The translations under genes were made by a program, and so were the position numbers. DNA of 53,835 nt, from assembly GCA_002411345.1 (NCBI GenBank), contig DHSL01000056.1, forward strand, positions 1-53,835. The letters run 5' to 3'. Source of the DNA: Bacteroidales bacterium UBA5287. Lineage in GTDB: Bacteria > Bacteroidota > Bacteroidia > Bacteroidales > Dysgonomonadaceae. Position 1 is the first letter of the stretch. Each line of letters opens with the position of its first letter. The notes under the pieces are model-generated. The model did no database searches and had not been told where the DNA came from. It saw only the letters and a list, made by a program, of their open reading frames with translations. Positions 34,202 to 44,607 of the stretch are shown one piece after another.

Positions 34202-36517
34202 TCAAAACCTGCCAATCTCACTGTCGCCGGCACCGGTTCCTTTATACTTGCTGCGGGCAGCATTTAACTTATATCGTACGGTAAATTCAAACTTGCGGGT
34301 GTCATAACGATTTTTCTGCCATAACTCCATCTTGCTGTTGTAAAGCAAATTGCCGTCTCGTAATCCGTAAAATATATCTTCTCCTTTTATTTGAATGCCA
34401 AGCCGTTCATCAAAAAAGGTTTTGGTTATTCCGGCATTTACAATAAATTGGTTCTCTGTAACATAAACATTCTGATAATTGCCGTTTCGCTGAAAACGAC
34501 TGTCAACAGTAAAAACAAAATTCTTGGGTAATTGGAACGAATTATTGAACGATCCAAAAAATAATGGCTTGTTCAAAGTGATGGGGGTATCGTGACTCAT
34601 TATAGTTAACCACTGCTTGATAAATCCACCGGTCAACTGGGGCGACCAAATACCGAATTTGGGGGAAAGGGTGACCAAGGTGGTCAAACTGGGCAACTTC
34701 TCTAAATTACGATAGGCAACAACTGATACTGCTGGATTTTCTTCCATCTGCTCGGTCCAATAAATAATGGCGTCTTTCTCATTTTTGTAACTTGACATAA
34801 CTTGCACAAATTTCCATACCCCTACTAAAGTGATATCATGGGTGATAGTGGGCTGAAGAAAGGGATTCCCGGTTTGCAAAGTAAAACGATTGCCGTAAAA
34901 CACGTTATTACTCAATTGCCAATATGTGGGACGTTTGGTTTTTGCCGTGTAACTTAACTGCATACTCACATCTTTTAAACGGGTGCCGAAAGAGATATTG
35001 GGAAACCACTGGTTGTACTTGCGACTTTGTTCTTCTACTTTTATGTCGTTGCTGAAATAATCGGAACAGACATTTTCATATCTAAGTCCGGCACCGAGCT
35101 GACCAACAGGCGTAAGTATGGAATATTCAGCAAAAAGGGCATTGTTCTGATCGTGAATGGTGGTGTTGGACGATGGTACAAATTTTTCCTCGCTCAAGTA
35201 ATCATCTGTTCTGTGGGTATTTGTGTACTCACTTCCAAATGATAGATTACCGCTGAAAACGGGATAGGTCAACACTAGTTTTGAGGCAATCAATCGATTG
35301 CTGACATTGTTCTCTGAATTAACTGTACGGTTATCATACTCCTGACTTGTTTCGGTAACATGGGAACGCTTTGATTGTTTATTGGCATATAAATCGGTAT
35401 TGAAATCGATTTTGAGTTTACCGAAATCACCGTTGTAATAGGCATTAAACCTGTGTGAGGGGTTATTATTATATGAACTTTCTTCTTGACTGGACCATTT
35501 ATCATATAATTTTCCGTCTGCAAGCACGGTGCTGCTCATGCTGGATACGGACTTATTGGGAGGAAAGGATGTAATGGTGTATTTTATACCGACATATTGC
35601 TTGGGGGTGATTTCATAATTGACGCCGGTAATGCCTGTTAAGGATTTTGAATTGCCTTCTATAAAAAGGGTGTTGTCTTGGGTCCAAAGGGTATCGACAA
35701 ATGTTTTTTGCCACATTTTACTGTCTTAAAACCATTGACTGAGTCCATAATCGAATGTGCCAAAAATATCCCAGCCTTTTTTGCGATAGTTCAAGTTGAG
35801 TTGTTCGTATAAATTTGTACGCTGCGATTTATAATAGCTGGAACGGACATCAAAACTGAATCCGTCGCCTTCTTTACGTATGGTACTTATTCGGATTACG
35901 GCTTTTATGGATGCATCATAGCGTGCTCCTGGATTATTGATGATCTCAACATCACGAATATCGGCTGAACTGAGATTATCCAACTCTGTGATATCTCGCA
36001 TCTCACGATTATTGATGTAAATCTTGGCTTCACCTTTGCCAAAAACTGAAAAAACACCGTCTTTATAAGTGAGTGATGGAAGCCTTTTCAATACATCAAT
36101 ACCTGTACCGGCTTTACTTAATATGGAATTTTGTACTGTGGTGACCAATGCGTCGTTTTTAATACGTATAACGGGTAAAGTGCCTTTAACAACTACTTCT
36201 CCCAATTCGGTGGACTCGGATTTCAAAACAATGGTTTGATGGGACATAGTGGGTGCAATCTGAGTTCTGTAACCCATAAACGATATTTGAAGATAGGTGT
36301 TTTCTGCTGTCTGATTGGTCTTCAGAGCAAAAAGTCCCATACTGTCTGTTACGGCTCCTGATATCATCGAGCTGTCGGGAAGTGAATATAAAACTACATT
36401 GGCAAACTCAACGGGTTGGCTTTGTTCGTCGTTTACAATTCCGGTAATGGTCTGGGCTTGGAGTGTGCCTAACTGGATAAAAAGAATTACTAAAATAAAT
36501 AAGAACTTAATTCGCAT
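34202..36517 (-). pseudogene. TonB-dependent receptor interrupted by one nonsense codon
   Basis: Reading from the ATG at 36517 gives 263 residues: signal peptide, a carboxypeptidase-regulatory-like domain (ITGIVNDEQSQPVEFANVVLY) and a plug (VVVKGTLPVIRIKNDALVTTVQ, INNRE, INNPGARYDAS). The frame then meets TAA at 35726-35728. In the same frame three codons later an ATG (35714-35716) opens 504 further residues of outer-membrane beta-barrel that end in KYKGTGAGDSEIGRF, the usual terminus of the PF14905-type receptor family. Together the halves make about 771 residues, a normal length with nothing missing. Either it is a recent nonsense mutation or a sequencing error. Confidence 0.85.
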
Positions 36518-37170
36518 GATTTTTTATAATTTAAAGATAGAACTTTGAATATGGAATTCATTATCATAATAAAAATGAATCTCACTTCACTAATATATTA
36601 ATACAGTTTTCTAATTATTCGTCAACTTTTATCGACTTTTATACATGAATTGTCTATAACCAATAATACTACGGTCGAATATTTTTGGTATATAACGGAT
36701 TGTTGTCAAACTCAAATTCGTTAAAACTCTTAAATAGTTTTGTAAACGATTACTCTTATTTTGGTGGTATTTTACTTGTGGAAATTAAACTTGAATTATT
36801 CCATAAGAAGTAAAATAAATTACTGTTGTCCGTATATTTTGAACAACTTAGTCCTGGATTAAATGACTTGAAAAACTTTATTTCCATGTTTATTATTTTG
36901 ACGCGACAAAGAAACAACTATTAGATATATTAACAAAATTAATTATAAAAATATCATTTATTTTTAAAAATAAATTGCATATAGTTGCATTTGATCCATT
37001 TTGACACTTATTGATTCTCTCAAATAATTTTTATATAATTTTCATTTATTAATTACTTACTCAATAAAAAAAGGATGATTGGAACCATTTTAAATGCATC
37101 AAAAAGTCTAATGTAATTGAAACTTAAAACACTGGGTAATGTTATATATATAGTATTTTATAGATTCTAA
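36518..37170. other. AT-rich intergenic region
   Basis: This 653-bp region between the broken receptor (-) and the reductase (+) is AT-rich and shows no exact TAnnTTTG box. Short open stretches of fewer than 50 codons exist on both strands around 36670-36890, the longest being a 43-codon ATG ORF on the minus strand, but none has a recognisable product. I see no RNA gene. Confidence 0.4.
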
Positions 37171-37188
37171 TTGATAAAATTAAATGAT

Positions 37189-38034
37189 ATGAAAATAGGA
37201 ATTACAGGAGCAACTGGACATTTGGGACGATTGGTTGTAGAAAAATTGAAAGAAAGAGTAGATCCGAAAATCATTGTGGCACTCGTGCGTACACCGGAAA
37301 AGGTGTCTGATAATGCTATTGAAGCCCGACGGTTTAATTACGATGAACCGGATAATTTGAGCAAATCGCTGGAAGGCATCGACCATTTGTTGCTCATATC
37401 AGGTAGTGAAGTCGGAAAACGCATACAACAACATGAAAACGTGATAAAAGCAGCTAAACAGGCTGGTGTCAAGTGGATTGTTTATACAAGTTTATTACAT
37501 GCCGACAAGTCAACGATCAGTTTAGCGGATGAGCATAGGGCTACTGAAGCTGCTTTAAAGGCTTCCGGAATAGCGCATACCATTTTGCGTAACGGTTGGT
37601 ACACTGAGAATTACACTGCTTCCATAACTGCATCTGTGAAAAATGGGGCTTTTATCGGATGTGCAGGTGATGGAAAAATATCATCGGCTGCACGTGATGA
37701 TTACGCAGAAGCGGCAGTAGTTGTTTTAACAAGTGTAAACCAACAAGGAAAAGTGTATGAATTGGCTGGTGATAAACACTATACGTTAACAGAACTGGCT
37801 GCTGAGGTTTCTCGTCAAACTGGAATAAAAATTCACTATAAGAATCTTACAGAACAAGAATATGCTGCGACTTTAACAAGTTTTGGTATGCCGGACGAAT
37901 TGGCTAAAGCAATAGCCGGATATGACGCGGCGGCATCCCGAAACGATCTGTTTGATGACAGTAAACAGTTGTCTCAATTAATTGGACGTTCAACAACAAC
38001 TTTGGCTCAATCTATTAAAGAGGCTTTAATCTGA
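37189..38034 (+). CDS. qorB: NAD(P)H:quinone oxidoreductase-like (QorB/YtfG family)
   Basis: 281 residues from the ATG at 37189; a TTG six codons upstream is less likely. The Rossmann glycine motif GITGATGHLG begins at residue 3. The sequence tracks E. coli YtfG (QorB) closely, including LLLISGSEVGKRIQQHENVI, YTSLLHADKS, LADEHRATE, LRNGWYTENY, VYELAGD and a closing TTTLAQSI. The family binds NADPH and reduces quinones. It is an atypical short-chain reductase without the usual YxxxK pair. It is convergent with the GH106-like gene, 17 nt away. Its GC content seems slightly higher than neighbours, so horizontal gain is possible. Confidence 0.88.
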   Translation: MKIGITGATGHLGRLVVEKLKERVDPKIIVALVRTPEKVSDNAIEARRFNYDEPDNLSKSLEGIDHLLLISGSEVGKRIQQHENVIKAAKQAGVKWIVYTSLLHADKSTISLADEHRATEAALKASGIAHTILRNGWYTENYTASITASVKNGAFIGCAGDGKISSAARDDYAEAAVVVLTSVNQQGKVYELAGDKHYTLTELAAEVSRQTGIKIHYKNLTEQEYAATLTSFGMPDELAKAIAGYDAAASRNDLFDDSKQLSQLIGRSTTTLAQSIKEALI

Positions 38035-38051
38035 GTGATTCCTAACGTTAC

Positions 38052-41000
38052 TCAATTTACTATTTCAATAGAAACTGGACCTAAAAGACCATAATCTTTT
38101 AATGAGTCTCCGGCTCCTGGACCTGCAATGGTCCACGTTTTCCTGTCTTTTTCAGGAAGACCGGCATCATAAACTAATCGATTAAACCAGGTTCCGGTTA
38201 CATCTACTTGCAACTTGTTCTCTCCTTGCTTAAGGTATTCTGAAATATCTAAAACGTATGGGGTTGTCCAACAGGTTCCAATTTCATGACCATTTATATT
38301 GACTTTAGCAATTACTTCTACGCGTCCTAAATTTAAAAAATAACTCGTGGCTTTCGAAATATCTTCTAAAGTAAAACTTGTTTCGTAAGTCGCTGTTCCT
38401 GAGAATGATTTTCCTTCTGCTGATAAAGGAAGGTCTTTCCATGCAACTAATTGGTTTGTTAAAACCGGATCGTTTTCTATGCCCCAACCGGAAGGGAATC
38501 TTACTTGCCAGGGTGTGTCGCTGAGATCTAATTTAATGATGGGTGACGACGGCATGAGTGGGTGATCTGATTTTTTGCTGCTAAATACAACAAAACAGGA
38601 TTTTCCGGCTGGTATATCTATCTCTAAATTGGTATAATCACCGCTTGATTTGGAATCTAATGCAAAAACTTCTCCGGTCACTGGATCCCATATTTCTGCA
38701 TTTCCTCTGCTTCTAAAGGATAATACTCCTTGATAACCGTTTTCGGGCATGGCAGAAAGGAAATAGATATCAGATTCATCGGTTTTACGATGTAACCAAC
38801 GTAGCTCGGAATGGTCGAAAAGAATATCTGGTTGGATATTTTCTGCGATCAATACGGAATCTATTGATGATGTATTATAAACTTTGCCTTTCCCTAATTT
38901 ATGGGTTTTTAATGAACTGTTTCCCCAAAGTTTTTCTACTGCTTTTTCAAATCTCTTTTTCGCTTTTTCTCCCCCACTCAACGTGGCTAAACCTGATGGC
39001 GACTCACCAACAACTATTAATCCTTTCTCCACAAACATGGCAATTTTCTCTAAGGTTTCAGGGAGCATTCTTTTACAATCGTATAACCACAACACGCGAT
39101 ATTGAATTCCTTCAGGGGTAACAATCTTACCATTTTTAATCGATAATCGATTTAACAAAATATCGGGATTGCAATAATCATAAGAATATCCTATGGGAAA
39201 AGGGAGTAGCTGTGAGGGTTTGTGATTTTGCTCGTCTCCCAAATATAACAAAACATCGGACACGGGATTACCGACTTCTAACATATAATTACATCGTGCA
39301 AGATAATCGGTAAACTGGGGCATATGTTGCCACCATGTTTGCAAACGCAAAAATGGTGTGCCAATTTTGGTTCCAAATGATGTACTGGGTGGTAAAAAGT
39401 CTGTCCGTGGATTATGGGTGTATGTGTGGAAAACTAGATGGGTGACTCCTTTGGAAAAATGATCATCGGCAATGTCTTTCAAAAAACGGGGATGCTCATT
39501 CCAAGTGAGCTCAAAGGAGGTGAAGGCTTCGGCGGCGACTCGCGTTTTTCCATATCCTCGGGCGGCTGATACGGCGGGCTTGACGGGCTTGAATTCGATA
39601 CTGCCAACATAGGAATCTGAACGTGGTTGCCAGAATTCACACATGGGTATATCAGCGTATTTGTAGTATTCAAGAATATCACCGGGAAAAACATCACCGG
39701 AGGCTGTTTCAAAGGAGACTTTCAATCCGTTTTCACTCGCCAGATTCTTCATTTCTCCAAAAAAATTCGCGACTAACAAATCGTTTAAAGTGACACGCCA
39801 ATCACGAAGAAAACGGGCGGTTTTCTCGGGATTATCAACTACATATCCAAACAGGGCTGGAAACATGGAATGGAGGGTGTAATTCCATTTTTTATCGAAA
39901 ATCTTATCTAAATCGGAAGTCCAGGTCTGTGTCTTACATTCCCAACTGTCTAACAAAACACCTTGTAATAATCCGCCTTCCAAAACTCCACCGTCTTTGA
40001 CTAAGCGACCAATATAACCGTTAAAATTGGTTCGTATGCCACTAACATTTAACTTCGTGGCTTCCCAACCGGTGGCCTCGGGAGGGGCTGGACCATTCTT
40101 CAGACCGGTATTGACATGACCAATTCGGAGGATGGTCCATTTTCCTGCAGGAATATCCCAACTGAGATAGCCTAATGAATCCATATTATTGGAGATATCA
40201 ACAATTGTAGCTGGATCAATCCAGGAACGGACTTCTTGCTGTGGAGGATCTTCTCTTACAATTCTTCTTAATGTCCAGGCGGCCTCGGATTCCCAATTCT
40301 GCTGACGGGCTGCTGTATAGAAATTTATATATGATAAGGACATCTCGTGAAGATTTTTAATTTCTATGATATATGTTTTTGAGGATACTTCTTTACAGGC
40401 TATGGTAATGGGTTTGTCGTCTTGCCAACTACCGGCGGGCATTTCTAAAGATGCAACATTCTCTTTTCCTTTTGATGTGACGGCATAAACGCTTACGGAA
40501 ATATCGGGCGAATAGCACCAGTTATGAGAAAATGAATTAATAGATGGAAATTCAATTGTGCGTATGGTGGTTTTCTCTGAAAAATCAACATCTATAATGG
40601 TCGGGCCTGAAATTGAAGGGGGTAATACTATTCTTTTTTGATTAATAAGACATTCTTTGAATTGTATATCGGGCTTATTACTGGTTATATTTAAGGGTAT
40701 TTCACGCTTACCGACATCTCCTTCGGGAGTGGGAAATGCTATTACAAACAGATCTTTGTATGTTCGCCAGTCTTCCTTACTGGGTTCGGGTTTCTTAAGG
40801 GTGATTTTATCTTGTGCACCACCGGACACATCTGTACGGGAATATACTAAGTGACGCATCGAATTTTCTGGTTCTATCCAGGGACCGCCGGCATAGGACC
40901 AACCGGGACAATTTTGCATGGTGAATCGAAGATTTAATCTTTGACATTCTTTTGCTGTCCATAAAACAAGATCGTCCCAATCTTTACTTAACGATTGAAT

Positions 41001-41279
41001 TTGGGACGATACACCGGGCCATTCTCCTCCAAATTGTCCGTGAAACAATTGAATTCCGGAAATTCCTGCACGGGCTATTGCTTCTAAATCAGCGGTAATT
41101 CCTTCTTTGGATACGTTGCCTCCAATAAAGTGATACCAGGTTTCGGGATAATAATCTTTATCGGGACTTCTGAATTTGTTTTCTTTTATACCAAATCTTT
41201 TTGGAATATTGGAACTTGATAATTCGGTTACTGAGATTATAAGGCTCAAAAATATTATGAAATAGTGTTTCATTTTCAT
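38052..41279 (-). CDS. GH106-like alpha-L-rhamnosidase
   Basis: About 1075 residues from the ATG at 41279 (a TTG 6 nt upstream and a second ATG 6 nt downstream are possible). A signal peptide precedes a catalytic region with the family-like start YYPETWYHFIGGNVSKEGI, GISGIQLFHGQFGGEWPG and NCPGWSYAGGPWI. The C-terminal beta-sandwich includes VIAKVNINGHEIGTCWTTPYVLDI and GTWFNRLVYDAGLPE, typical of GH106. These enzymes remove terminal L-rhamnose from plant glycans such as rhamnogalacturonans; the exact linkage is unknown. It has its own promoter box and is not in an operon here. Confidence 0.8.
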   Translation of the reverse strand: MKMKHYFIIFLSLIISVTELSSSNIPKRFGIKENKFRSPDKDYYPETWYHFIGGNVSKEGITADLEAIARAGISGIQLFHGQFGGEWPGVSSQIQSLSKDWDDLVLWTAKECQRLNLRFTMQNCPGWSYAGGPWIEPENSMRHLVYSRTDVSGGAQDKITLKKPEPSKEDWRTYKDLFVIAFPTPEGDVGKREIPLNITSNKPDIQFKECLINQKRIVLPPSISGPTIIDVDFSEKTTIRTIEFPSINSFSHNWCYSPDISVSVYAVTSKGKENVASLEMPAGSWQDDKPITIACKEVSSKTYIIEIKNLHEMSLSYINFYTAARQQNWESEAAWTLRRIVREDPPQQEVRSWIDPATIVDISNNMDSLGYLSWDIPAGKWTILRIGHVNTGLKNGPAPPEATGWEATKLNVSGIRTNFNGYIGRLVKDGGVLEGGLLQGVLLDSWECKTQTWTSDLDKIFDKKWNYTLHSMFPALFGYVVDNPEKTARFLRDWRVTLNDLLVANFFGEMKNLASENGLKVSFETASGDVFPGDILEYYKYADIPMCEFWQPRSDSYVGSIEFKPVKPAVSAARGYGKTRVAAEAFTSFELTWNEHPRFLKDIADDHFSKGVTHLVFHTYTHNPRTDFLPPSTSFGTKIGTPFLRLQTWWQHMPQFTDYLARCNYMLEVGNPVSDVLLYLGDEQNHKPSQLLPFPIGYSYDYCNPDILLNRLSIKNGKIVTPEGIQYRVLWLYDCKRMLPETLEKIAMFVEKGLIVVGESPSGLATLSGGEKAKKRFEKAVEKLWGNSSLKTHKLGKGKVYNTSSIDSVLIAENIQPDILFDHSELRWLHRKTDESDIYFLSAMPENGYQGVLSFRSRGNAEIWDPVTGEVFALDSKSSGDYTNLEIDIPAGKSCFVVFSSKKSDHPLMPSSPIIKLDLSDTPWQVRFPSGWGIENDPVLTNQLVAWKDLPLSAEGKSFSGTATYETSFTLEDISKATSYFLNLGRVEVIAKVNINGHEIGTCWTTPYVLDISEYLKQGENKLQVDVTGTWFNRLVYDAGLPEKDRKTWTIAGPGAGDSLKDYGLLGPVSIEIVN

Positions 41280-41314
41280 TATCAAAAATTTAATCTGTAC
41301 TATATTTAATTCGA

Positions 41315-41322
41315 CAAATATA
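41315..41322 (-). promoter_or_regulatory. -7 promoter box for the GH106-like gene
   Basis: TATATTTG on the minus strand matches TAnnTTTG exactly and would give a leader of about 30 nt. No clear -33 TTG is seen at the expected spacing. Confidence 0.45.
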
Positions 41323-41475
41323 TAAAAAATGATAATTTATTGACTTTCATAAATGATTTTATTACTTGTTTATCTGATATTTAATGTTAATTTTATTTAA
41401 TCTCGTATCTACTGGTATCTTAAGTGTTTTAATAAAAAAAAGTTACCAAACAACAACCTTTTTCATTATATTTCA

Positions 41476-41483
41476 TATCTTTG
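41476..41483 (+). promoter_or_regulatory. -7 promoter box for the MG2/plug gene
   Basis: TATCTTTG matches TAnnTTTG exactly. Transcription would begin near 41490, leaving about 16 nt before the GTG start. Confidence 0.45.
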
Positions 41484-41505
41484 AATCGTTAAAAATTAAT
41501 TTCAC

Positions 41506-44076
41506 GTGAAAAAGACTATTTTATACTTCATTTTATTCAATTTCTGCATCGCAGGAAGTTTTGCTCAGTTTAAACCTTTGGAAACAAAACTGATTGTAAG
41601 TGACAGCATTAATCAATTTATCCCTAGAGAAAAGATTTTTGTTCATTATGATAAACCAAATTATTCAATGAGCGATACAATTTGGCTTAAAGGATATATC
41701 TTGAGGGCAAATGATAATGTGCCGGTGGATAGCTCAAGAATTGCTTATGTTGAAATAATTGACACGGATAAACGTGTGGTGAAAAGAATTAGTACACCTT
41801 GCTTCATGGGATTCTTCTCGGGAAGTATTCCCCTGGTTTCAAATGAATTTAAACAGGGGGCGTACATAATGAGAAGTTATACTAACTACATGAGGAATTT
41901 TGGAGATTCTCTGTTTTTTGAAAGTAAATTCAAAATAATAGATGTCGCGTCTGACCTTTGGAAAAATAATACTGATGTTAGCGAGAAAAATAATGATAAA
42001 AATGGCTCGGCGGCGGATAAAGAGAATAAACGGGATACAAAAAGAAAAGATAAAAATGAGACTGATTTGCAGTTTTTACCGGAAGGGGGAAAATTGGTTG
42101 CAGGAAAATTACAGAAAATTGGTTTCAAAGCTATCGATAAATTTGCAAAAGGAACTGATGTTAAAGGGATTATAAAGAATAGCAAAGGGGCTGACATAGT
42201 GGCGTTTGCTTCAATTTATAAAGGGATTGGCTCAGTAAGCTTTACACCGGAATGGGGGGAGACTTATTCTGCTTATCTTGATGATGGAACGGTTTACCCA
42301 TTACCAAAACTTCAAAGCTCGGGAACTTTATTGCAGGTTAGTAACAACCAAAATGTAAATAGTTTCACTATTACAGTGGATGGTACTAATGATATGATTA
42401 ATAAGCCTTATTATATAACGACTACTTTAAGAGGGATGACGGCGGTAAAAGGGGTTTTTACTCTCAGGGATAAACCGTATAAACTGGAGATTCCAAAAGA
42501 TGATTTTCCACAGGGAATCTATAGAGTCACTTTATATGATGCAAACTATTTACCTATGAATGAGCGTATTATTTTCATAAGAAATAATAACGAGGATTTA
42601 ACGATGTCGGTAAAACTTAATAAACCTGAGTTCGGTCAAAGGGATAGTGTGCATGTTTCTTTGAAAACAGGAAATGCTGAAATGAATCCAATGGGGACTT
42701 TTTCTGCAACGGTTCTGGATACATCTATGGTGAAAGTATCAAAATATCAGGAAAATATATTGAGCTATATCTTGTTTAGCTCTGATCTCAAAGGGGAAAT
42801 TGAAGATCCTTATTTTTACTTGAATACTGATAATTCAGAAATTGTGGATGCATTGATGCTTACACAGGGATGGGTCGACTACAACAGGGAAAATATCGAA
42901 ATAAAATATCCTTACGAAAAGGAATTCACTATTACAGGAACAGTTGATAATCTGATAAATAAACCGCAAAAAAATACAAAGGTTAGCCTCTTCTCAAAAA
43001 TTGGGAAAAATGGAGCGGTAGTAATGGATACAATCACGGATAATAACGGTTTTTTTGAATTTAATCAGTTCCCTTATTTCATGAACGATAGCGTTTCAAT
43101 GCTTGTTCAGGCTCTCAATAAAAACAATAAGGCTTTTAATGCTTTTATTGATGTGGATCTTCCGGTTTATCCGAAATATACTAAGGAGATAAATTCTACT
43201 CCTCTCATAAACCTGGGTTCGGATACAATTGCTAAAGAATATGCTGATGATCAAAAAGAGGTGCTTGCTAAATATGGATTGAGCTCTTTACTGCTGGACG
43301 AAATTGTTGTATCGGCTCCGGCAATGGTGGCGGGATCAAAAAACTTGAATGATGATAGCGGAGCAGATCAGGTGATCACGGCAAATTACCTGAAAGATAA
43401 GGCGGGATCTACTTTGCTTGATATCTTAACGGAAGAGGTTAGCGGATTTGGGGTTGGATTTGCGGACGAATTATTACAATATACCATAGGAAGTTATAAA
43501 GTCTATTTTGTGATAAATGGAGTGGATATGCATTCACTTTACGTGGGATTTGATGATGTGCCGGTTGGTGAGGGCACAAGCGTGAGAGAGTATTTACAAT
43601 ATTTTACAACAATGTTGGAGGGTATTAGGGCTGAAGATATTGAGGGTATTGAGGTAATGACATCCACAAAAAATAAAATGCGGTATATTGCAAAGTATTT
43701 GCCGTTTGATAAACAATCAATGGTGGAGGATAAAAGCGTTTTTATTGAGGTGACAACTCACAGTTATACTCCATTTTACATGAGAACTACAAATAAATAT
43801 GTTTATAAACCACTGATACCGGTTATTTCAAAATCTTTCTATACACCCAAATACGTGGGACCGAGACAGGATGCTGAACTTCCTGATCTACGAAATACTA
43901 TTTACTGGAATCCAAATATTATCACGGACAAAAATGGTGAAGCGGAATTCTCATTTTATACTTCGGATAGCGAGGGTGATTATATTTTGATCCTGCAGGG
44001 AGTAGACTTGACAGGAAATATGGGGTTGCATTTTGAAACGGTGAAAATAAATAATAATTCAAACATCGAAGAATAA
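41506..44076 (+). CDS. MG2-domain / TonB-plug exported protein without barrel
   Basis: 856 residues starting at a GTG, which gives a full signal peptide ending near FAQ. An MG2 macroglobulin-like domain follows (about 40-145: REKIFVHYDKPNYSMSDTIWLKGY), a charged Lys/Glu/Asp linker (150-185), a series of beta domains, a plug-like domain around 595-735 (LLDEIVVSAPAM, YFVINGVDM, DIEGIEVM) and a final macroglobulin-like strand region (YWNPNIITDKNGEAEFSFYTSD). No beta-barrel follows the plug. The architecture recurs in Bacteroidota but has no defined role; it may act in the periplasm or at the outer membrane as a binding module. Confidence 0.75.
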   Translation: MKKTILYFILFNFCIAGSFAQFKPLETKLIVSDSINQFIPREKIFVHYDKPNYSMSDTIWLKGYILRANDNVPVDSSRIAYVEIIDTDKRVVKRISTPCFMGFFSGSIPLVSNEFKQGAYIMRSYTNYMRNFGDSLFFESKFKIIDVASDLWKNNTDVSEKNNDKNGSAADKENKRDTKRKDKNETDLQFLPEGGKLVAGKLQKIGFKAIDKFAKGTDVKGIIKNSKGADIVAFASIYKGIGSVSFTPEWGETYSAYLDDGTVYPLPKLQSSGTLLQVSNNQNVNSFTITVDGTNDMINKPYYITTTLRGMTAVKGVFTLRDKPYKLEIPKDDFPQGIYRVTLYDANYLPMNERIIFIRNNNEDLTMSVKLNKPEFGQRDSVHVSLKTGNAEMNPMGTFSATVLDTSMVKVSKYQENILSYILFSSDLKGEIEDPYFYLNTDNSEIVDALMLTQGWVDYNRENIEIKYPYEKEFTITGTVDNLINKPQKNTKVSLFSKIGKNGAVVMDTITDNNGFFEFNQFPYFMNDSVSMLVQALNKNNKAFNAFIDVDLPVYPKYTKEINSTPLINLGSDTIAKEYADDQKEVLAKYGLSSLLLDEIVVSAPAMVAGSKNLNDDSGADQVITANYLKDKAGSTLLDILTEEVSGFGVGFADELLQYTIGSYKVYFVINGVDMHSLYVGFDDVPVGEGTSVREYLQYFTTMLEGIRAEDIEGIEVMTSTKNKMRYIAKYLPFDKQSMVEDKSVFIEVTTHSYTPFYMRTTNKYVYKPLIPVISKSFYTPKYVGPRQDAELPDLRNTIYWNPNIITDKNGEAEFSFYTSDSEGDYILILQGVDLTGNMGLHFETVKINNNSNIEE

Positions 44077-44096
44077 ATTTTTAGAGTTATGCTTGT

Positions 44097-44130
44097 AGAG
44101 TTACTTGATACGTTGGTTTCAAGTAACTCT
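44097..44130 (+). terminator. Terminator-like hairpin after the MG2/plug gene
   Basis: A perfect 11-bp stem (AGAGTTACTTG at 44097-44107, CAAGTAACTCT at 44120-44130) with a 12-nt loop is followed by CATTATTTTC. It lies 20 nt after the stop codon and probably ends that transcript. Confidence 0.65.
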
Positions 44131-44255
44131 CATTATTTTCTTACAATTTCTAAACTTTCTTGTTTATAAATTAAACTTTTTTATTTCTGAATAGTCAAAA
44201 AAACATAAACGTAATAACAAAACAATAAATAATTATTAGGTTGAAGATAAGGAAC

Positions 44256-44399
44256 ATGTTTTTATTACTGGATATATAGAGCGATAAGGAAGGTGAACTA
44301 AGGGAAATTTTCGGGGATCTCGAAAAGGAGATGTATAAACTTTTTGAGGATATGGATGTTTATGAAATAGAAAGGATTGATGGACACAACAAAAAGTAA
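44256..44399 (+). pseudogene. Possible decayed small ORF
   Basis: An ATG at 44256, 5 nt after an AAGGA-like sequence, opens MFLLLDI and then meets TAG (44277-44279). The same frame continues for 39 residues of charged helical sequence (REIFGDLEKEMYKLFEDMD, VYEIERIDGHNKK) to TAA at 44397. It looks like a small protein gene with one nonsense codon, followed by a terminator at 44519. I do not recognise it, and chance is a real alternative. Confidence 0.3.
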
Positions 44400-44518
44400 A
44401 GGAATAACAAGTATTATTATGATGATATATACAATAATAATATTGGAATAAAGAATAGGTTTGAAATATAGATATTTCACAAATTATTAATTTGTTTTAG
44501 ATTGATTTTTAGGTTCTT

Positions 44519-44553
44519 AACGCGTCCGCAATCGTGCTTCGGACGCGTTTTTT
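44519..44553 (+). terminator. Strong GC-rich rho-independent terminator
   Basis: A perfect 10-bp stem (AACGCGTCCG at 44519-44528, CGGACGCGTT at 44540-44549) with an 11-nt loop is followed by TTTTG. The T-run lies on the plus strand, so it ends plus-strand transcripts and protects the convergent rodA end. The GC-rich stem contrasts strongly with its surroundings. Confidence 0.85.
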
Positions 44554-44607
44554 GTATCTCATATATTTAACGCGCACTCTCTACTACACCTACAACCTAC
44601 CCTTTTT

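Larger units (their letters stand above)
44077..44607. other. Spacer with two hairpins and a decayed small ORF
   Basis: This 531-bp region lies between the MG2/plug gene (+) and rodA (-). It contains a stem-loop at 44097-44130, a possible broken small ORF at 44256-44399 and a strong hairpin at 44519-44553, which are listed separately. The rest (44131-44255 and 44400-44518) is AT-rich and shows nothing recognisable. Confidence 0.5.

Noticed and set aside
36670..36890. Short ORFs of 43-48 codons on both strands
   Set aside because: No recognisable product, no promoter box, and lengths expected by chance in AT-rich DNA.
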